A DNA stretch of 64,000 bases, from the NCBI RefSeq assembly GCF_964656455.1, contig NC_135714.1, positions 83,225,903 through 83,289,902 on the forward strand. The letters run 5' to 3'. A model generated the notes under the pieces. The model was not told where the DNA came from. It did not search any database and was given only the letters and a program-made list of their open reading frames with translations. Positions within the stretch are counted from its first letter, which is position 1; every line of letters begins with the position of its first letter. Source of the stretch: Halichoerus grypus. Its lineage: Eukaryota > Chordata > Mammalia > Carnivora > Phocidae. Positions 59,388 through 64,000 of this stretch are shown here, in pieces. The translations under genes were made by a program, and so were the position numbers.

Positions 59388-59586
59388 GGGGCGCCTGGGT
59401 GGTTCTATTGTTGGGCATCTGCCTTTGGCTCAGGTCATGATCCCAAGGTCCTGGGATCAAGCCCCTCATTGGGCTCCCCGCTTGGCGGGGAGCCTGCTTC
59501 TCCTTCTTCCTCGGCCTGCTGCTCCCCCTTCTTATGCTTTCTCTCTCTCTGTCAAATAAATAAATAAAATCTAAAAAAAAAAAAAA
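59388..59586 (+). mobile_element. Can-SINE, sense
   Basis: GGGGCGCCTGGGTGGTTCTA head, AAATAAATAAATAAAATCTA tail. Imperfect target duplication around ATATAAGGAAG and ACATAGGGAAG. Confidence 0.95.
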
Positions 59587-59589
59587 GAA

Positions 59590-60300
59590 AACATAGGGAA
59601 GTAACAGCAGCAGACATTCTGTGGTCAAGGTCAAGCTAAGATGAAAGCAAACTACATGGAAGACATTTTAGGTGAGAGGGCAGGATGATATGAAACATAT
59701 GACACGAAGAAAAGGGATCTAGTGACAAGAGGAAGTATGGTAAAAATAAAATAAACTTAGAAGCTAAAATTTCAGTAGCAAATTAAAACCCACATTGGTC
59801 ACAATGAAAAGGACTGATGGTGGATAAAAAAATCAGTTATTAGAGTTGAGAACATAATCGGAGAAGGGTTTGTTCTCAATACAGGGAAAGACTAAAAACA
59901 ATCAGATGATATAGAGAAGAGAGATCCAACTCACATATAATAGGTTTGGTACTTTTTTTTTAATAGAATACAAAATACAATCAATGACATAGCTAACAAA
60001 GCTTTGGAGATAGGGAAGTGAGGAACTATATGGGCTCACTGTGACCCAGAAAACAATAAGGAAATATATCCACCTTTAAAAACACCCTAGCAAATATTTT
60101 TAATTATAAAGATGAAGAAGCAATCCTAAAGTATTGTGAAGATATTTTAAGTTATATTTTTCTATTTTAAAAAAATCAGAATCAGTTTTAAAAATTAGAG
60201 AATCTGTGTAACAAAAATTTGAGATAATGAACTAAATGGTGTATTAAGAAAAGATTGCAACTTAAAAAGTTTATATTTAGTCTGTTATTTCACTCATGAA
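59590..60300. other. Intronic sequence without recognised feature
   Basis: A-rich intron; no repeat or exon recognised. Confidence 0.5.
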
Positions 60301-60317
60301 AGAAGAAAACAGATATA

Positions 60318-60523
60318 GGGGCACCTGGGTGGCTCAGTCTGTTAAGCATCTGCCTTTGGCTCAGATCATGATCTCAGGGTCCTGGGATCGAGCCCCGCAT
60401 TGGGCTCCCTGCTCAGGGGGGAGTCTGCTTCTCCCTTTCCCTCTGCTCCTCCCCACAGCTCGTGCTTTCTTTCTCTCTCTTCTCTCAAATAAATAAATAA
60501 AATCTTTAAAAAAAGAAGAAGAA
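60318..60523 (+). mobile_element. Can-SINE, sense (outer of a nested pair)
   Basis: GGGGCACCTGGGTGGCTCAG head. Its tail is broken by the next SINE, and its right target duplication (AAGATATA) appears only after that second copy, at about 60735-60742, matching CAGATATA at 60310-60317 at seven of eight bases. Confidence 0.93.
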
Positions 60524-60724
60524 GGGGCGCCTGGGTGGCTCAGTCGTTAAGCATCTGCTTTCGGCTCAGATCATGATCCCAGGGTCCTGGGGTCGAGCCC
60601 CACATCGGGCTCCCTGCTCGACGGGAAGCCTGCTTCTCCCTCTCCCACTGCCCCTGCTTGTGTTCCCTCTCTCGCTGTGTCTCTCTCTGTCAAATAAATA
60701 AATAAAATCTTTAAAAAAAAAAAA
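60524..60724 (+). mobile_element. Can-SINE, sense, inserted in the tail of the previous one
   Basis: GGGGCGCCTGGGTGGCTCAG head and CTCTCGCTGTGTCTCTCTCT end. AAGAAGAAG-type target duplication at both sides (60513-60523 and 60725-60735). Confidence 0.95.
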
Positions 60725-60946
60725 AAGAAGAAGAAAGATATAATTCTTGGAAATCTAAGGTTTTAGAAAAGATAGAATTTCTGTGTATATCATGAAAGTA
60801 TTACCCAAAATATATTCTAAGTAAATGAGAGACTAAACAAAATAAAAAGTTCAAAGAGAACTTATGGTATTAAAGAATTTGTGGTGAATAATGAATTCAA
60901 TAAAACATGGAATTGCATTTAAGTAATTATTGTAAATTTATTTATA

Positions 60947-61024
60947 AAATGTGAATGTAAAATATTGGTGATAAAAAGTAGGTAATGCAGCAAATCATAG
61001 TTTTATTGCAATAATCTGGGTCTG
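60947..61024 (+). repeat. Local duplication, copy 1 (78 bp)
   Basis: AAATGTGAATGTAAAATATT to AATAATCTGGGTCTG; pairs with 61141-61218 with five mismatches and no gap. Confidence 0.93.
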
Positions 61025-61140
61025 GTGCTCAGATAATATAAAATTGTCTAGGAACTAGAAGAAAATGCAAAACTAAAATCATTCCCTTTCATTCATGATT
61101 TAGTAATCAAAAAATATATATAAGGTAAACAGTATCTCTG

Positions 61141-61218
61141 AAATGTGAAGGTAAAATATTGGTGATAAAAAACAGGTAATGCAGCAAATCGTAATTTTAT
61201 TGCAATAATCTGGGTCTG
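61141..61218 (+). repeat. Local duplication, copy 2 (78 bp)
   Basis: AAATGTGAAGGTAAAATATT to AATAATCTGGGTCTG, offset 194 bp from copy 1; flanks do not match on either side. Confidence 0.93.
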
Positions 61219-61583
61219 ACTCAAGTTTAATCAAGGGAGGAACTCTGGCGATATGCAGCCCTAAGTTCAAGAGATGGGGATACTTTGTTGGGAGCTTACA
61301 AATAATTCAACACTCCAGGTATTTTGAATTTAACCCCAGAGTTAATTTACCTGCTAGTTCCTTAGCTATGGGCCAAAAAAATAACTTCAGATATAAATCT
61401 TGGTTACTGGGTTTTTAAGTTCTATTACTGACAAGCTCTTTTCAATTACAAAATAATTTGGTAAGATGGTACAGTATGATATGGCATTGGCACAGTGTAT
61501 ATAGCATGGCTTGCAATGGTTTGTATGCCATGGGGAAGGCTCTTGGCAAAGTGGGAGAAAGTTTCTTACTTTAAAACAATACA

Positions 61584-61805
61584 GGGGCGCCTGAGTGGCT
61601 CAGTCAGTTAAGCGTCTGCCTTCAGGTCAGGTCATGATCCCAGAGTCCTGGGATGGAGCCCCGCATCGGGCTCCCTGCTCAGGTGCTCAGTGGGGAGTCT
61701 GTTTCTCCCTCTCCCTCTCCCTCTGCCCTTCCCCACCCCCCGCTCCTATTCTCCCTTTCTCTCTCTCTCTCAAATAAATAAAAAAAATCTTAAAAAATTT
61801 TTTTA
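61584..61805 (+). mobile_element. Can-SINE, sense, with small internal duplication
   Basis: GGGGCGCCTGAGTGGCTCAG head. Body has an extra CTCAGGTG before CTCAGTGGGGAGTCTG. Short target duplication AATACAG at 61577-61583 and 61806-61812. Confidence 0.94.
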
Positions 61806-61829
61806 AATACAGTATTATTACAGAAAGCT

Positions 61830-62170
61830 GGAAATTAGAAAAAAGTAATCTCTGATATTATCACAATAGAACAACTTGTATCATCGCAAGATAGTTTCCC
61901 TCCATTCTTTATTTTATGAACAACATTTTTACTGTATATACAAATTTGTATTACGCTTCTGTACTTATCATTATATAATAAGTACTTTCTATGTTGCCAC
62001 ATGGTCTTTTTTTTTCACATGATCTTTTTAATTATTATTATTTTAATGACTACTTAATATTTATTAAGTAAATATTTCATACTTTAAATTCTTTGTTGTT
62101 GGGCAATCAAGTTGTTTCCTTTCAAATTTTCAGTAAAAAATGTTCTTCTAGCCAGTCATTCAGTAATAGA
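61830..62170 (-). repeat. Possible ancient L1-derived sequence, antisense
   Basis: TATATACAAATTTGTATTAC, TAATGACTACTTAATATTTA, TTGTTGTTGGGCAATCAAGT and TGTTTCCTTTCAAATTTTCA recall the reversed 3' part of old L1s. Weak. Confidence 0.35.
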
Positions 62171-62174
62171 AATA

Positions 62175-63680
62175 ATTTTAATGAAAAGCTCAGTTACTTT
62201 CTTACCTAATCTAAAGATTCATACACTCACCACAGCAGTGTTACTTGATGTTTTTATTTGATCAAATAGAAAATCTTGTAAGAAACTGATCCAAAAGGAA
62301 CTAAAACTCCAGAAACTATAGTTTGTCTTGAAGCTTTTACATTAAGAGACCAAGAGTCTGCAATACGTACAGTTAGCAATCTGACAAACGCTTTTCAACA
62401 ATAATTATGTTAAACTCATACTAAATTTCTTGAAAATAAACTAATAATAAATATAAATTTGGGGAGGAAAGAAAAAAAAAATTTTCCATCCCCCGTAAAA
62501 CAGTAATCTAAACGCATTAAAGCAATTTTGCACACCCTACTAAAAATTAGAGGTTGCACGTTTTGGTTTGACTAGTCTACCCTCAGGAGAAAAGATGGTA
62601 AAGTGCCTAAATCATTTTGTTTTGCAACTTGTCATGGCTAATAATAATTTATCAAGACAATTTGCTTTAATCTTTTTAGTGGGGAGGGGGGATGGGTGAG
62701 TAAAAGCAGAAGTATGTAAACTTAGTAAACAGTTCATTTCCAGAACTTGCTCTATTTAGAACTCCTGCTGCTCCTAACTTTTGTTCTTTTGTTCTCTGCA
62801 CAACCACACAAGACTGAACTCCGCCCCCCCAAAAAAGTCATCTTACTTATATTTTAGTAGCGAGAATTTGAAAGATGAAGGGTAATTGAAATGAATATTG
62901 TTAAGATGATTCAGTATTTTTTTGAATTCAGCTAACCCTGCACATAGAGCAAAACAAGCTGGTAGGGTTTTCCAGGAAGACTTTCCTTGAGACGACTTCA
63001 ACAAAAGCAGAAAATCCAGCTGCATAGGTTACTTGAGATAAAAATGCATTCACACTTAGTCAAAGGGAAGACACAAGTAAGGGGCTAGTTGAGTGTCTTA
63101 GCTATTAAATGATGGCACTAAACTTCCATACTCTGTCAGGAATGGCACATACAATTCTTTTGCAAACTGCATCTCCCAGATTGGAGGCGCCTATAAAAAG
63201 CAAATGGTATAAGAATTAAGATCGCAATTGTTATCTGTGCTTTTGGCTGCTGAACCAGTAAGCCCTCTGGCTGACTTGTGCTTCTCCAATTCTCCTGGGA
63301 TTTCATGCTCTGTCATCCCTGAAGAAAAAGATTTAGAGTGTAGAATCTGTTGACATCTTGTTAGTTCTGGGGGAATAGGACTTCTGAAGAGAAAAAGACA
63401 AGCCGAGAAAACCCCCATAGGAATCAGAATGATTGGTCATGGAGCAATTTTATGTGTATGTGAATCTTTTCAGAAAGGAACCCTCTCTGTGTCCCCGTTC
63501 CAAGATTCCCTGTTAGAATCCTTCTCAAAACCAAGAAAGCCGGTAAAGGTCATTCCAAGACAGCCCCAAGGCTCACGTTCCCTTGAAATACTTAAAACCT
63601 GCTATGAAGTACTTGAAATGTCTCTTTTCCAGACTAACCAATCCAAATACTATCAATGAATCCTTATCATTATAAAATGT
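62175..63680. other. Intronic sequence without recognised feature
   Basis: It includes a G-rich run at 62680-62697 (GTGGGGAGGGGGGATGGG) that could form a quadruplex, and a C7 run near 62823. No repeat or exon recognised. Confidence 0.45.
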
Positions 63681-63682
63681 GA

Positions 63683-63900
63683 GGGGCGCCTGGGTGGCTC
63701 AGTCAGTGAAGCGTCCGGCTCTTGATGTCAGCTCAGGTCATGATCTCGGGGTTGTGAGGTCGATCCCTACGTTGGGCTCCCTGCTCAGTAGGGAGTCTGC
63801 TTGAGATTCTCTCTCTCCCTCTCCCCCCCCGCCCCTCCCCCCTACTCATGCACATGCCCTTTCTCCCTCTAAAATAAATAAGTAAGTCTTTAAAAAATTT
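63683..63900 (+). mobile_element. Can-SINE, sense, older subfamily
   Basis: GGGGCGCCTGGGTGGCTCAG head, CCGGCTCTTGATGTCAGCTC and a CTTGAGATTCTCTCTCTCCC body as in the 11107-11343 copy, AAATAAATAAGTAAGTC tail. Confidence 0.95.
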
Positions 63901-64000
63901 TTTGAATGCCCTCCATTTCCTAAGTCCTTGTCTGTCTGGTCTAGTGACAGTCTAGTTGATCTATATCTTTGTTGAAGATGGGCTCCCAGTAATGAGCAAT

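Larger units (their letters stand above)
1..64000 (+). other. BANK1: BANK1 gene, internal part (exons A-D and flanking introns)
   Basis: The whole window lies inside one transcription unit read left to right. Four exons with matching splice phases encode a continuous protein segment that I recognise as the B-cell adaptor BANK1. In the family, BANK1 is a cytoplasmic scaffold that links the B-cell receptor to LYN, BLK and PLCG2 and to IP3-receptor calcium release, and it also acts in TLR signalling. The full human protein is about 785 residues; this window codes for about 254 of them, roughly human residues 403-655. The N-terminal TIR-like, DBB and ankyrin parts and the C-terminal coiled-coil part lie outside. 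Visible introns are 3,485, 4,274 and 10,784 bp, with at least 34.6 kb upstream and 16 kb downstream. The size fits the very large human gene. No promoter, first exon, stop codon or polyadenylation site of the gene is in view. Confidence 0.96.

Noticed and set aside
53950..64000. Search for the next BANK1 exon
   Set aside because: No phase 1 exon coding for the SPAFSTLRG-like or C-terminal coiled-coil segment was found; it must lie downstream.

Overview
The window is nuclear DNA from a carnivoran mammal and lies entirely inside one protein-coding gene, read on the + strand. It is dense in Can-SINEs (tRNA-derived carnivore SINEs with a GCCTGGGTGGCTCAG head and an AAATAAATAAAATCTTT tail). It also carries L1 3' ends of a carnivore type and old mammalian repeats (MIR, L2, MER20, MLT1-like LTRs, L1M). 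The SINE consensus looks arctoid (bear, seal or mustelid group) rather than dog; this is from memory of the subfamilies, so the species is not fixed.

The host gene is BANK1 (B-cell scaffold protein with ankyrin repeats 1). Four consecutive coding exons are visible: A 34642-34720, B 38206-38520, C 42795-43097 and D 53882-53947. Their splice phases agree exactly (A enters in phase 0 and leaves in phase 1; B, C and D are all phase 1-1). The joined reading frame matches the middle of the human protein, from just after the ankyrin region through the proline-rich and acidic tyrosine-containing segment. I could not find the preceding ankyrin exon or the following C-terminal exons, so the window starts in a long intron (at least 34.6 kb) and ends in another (at least 16 kb).

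Layout: 1-34641 is the upstream intron, with L1M, MIR, L2, MLT1-like and Can-SINE insertions, a polypurine microsatellite at 33.1-33.5 kb and a young L1 3' end at 32.0-32.3 kb. 34.6-43.1 kb holds exons A to C with two introns of 3.5 and 4.3 kb. 43.1-53.9 kb is a 10.8 kb intron. 53.95-64 kb is the next intron, with a second cluster of Can-SINEs.

There is no bacterial-style operon, CRISPR array or second gene that I can support, and nearly all other open frames are chance or repeat-derived. The unusual signals are structural. There are several short local copy-and-paste duplications: a 75-bp identical copy 1,320 bp away with an 8-bp target duplication, a 239-bp copy 2.3 kb away landing in an old L1, and a 78-bp copy 194 bp away. 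There is also a 31-bp perfect inverted repeat at a young L1 junction, an inverted Can-SINE pair around exon A, a strong G-quadruplex motif, and a CpG- and arginine-rich block inside exon B.
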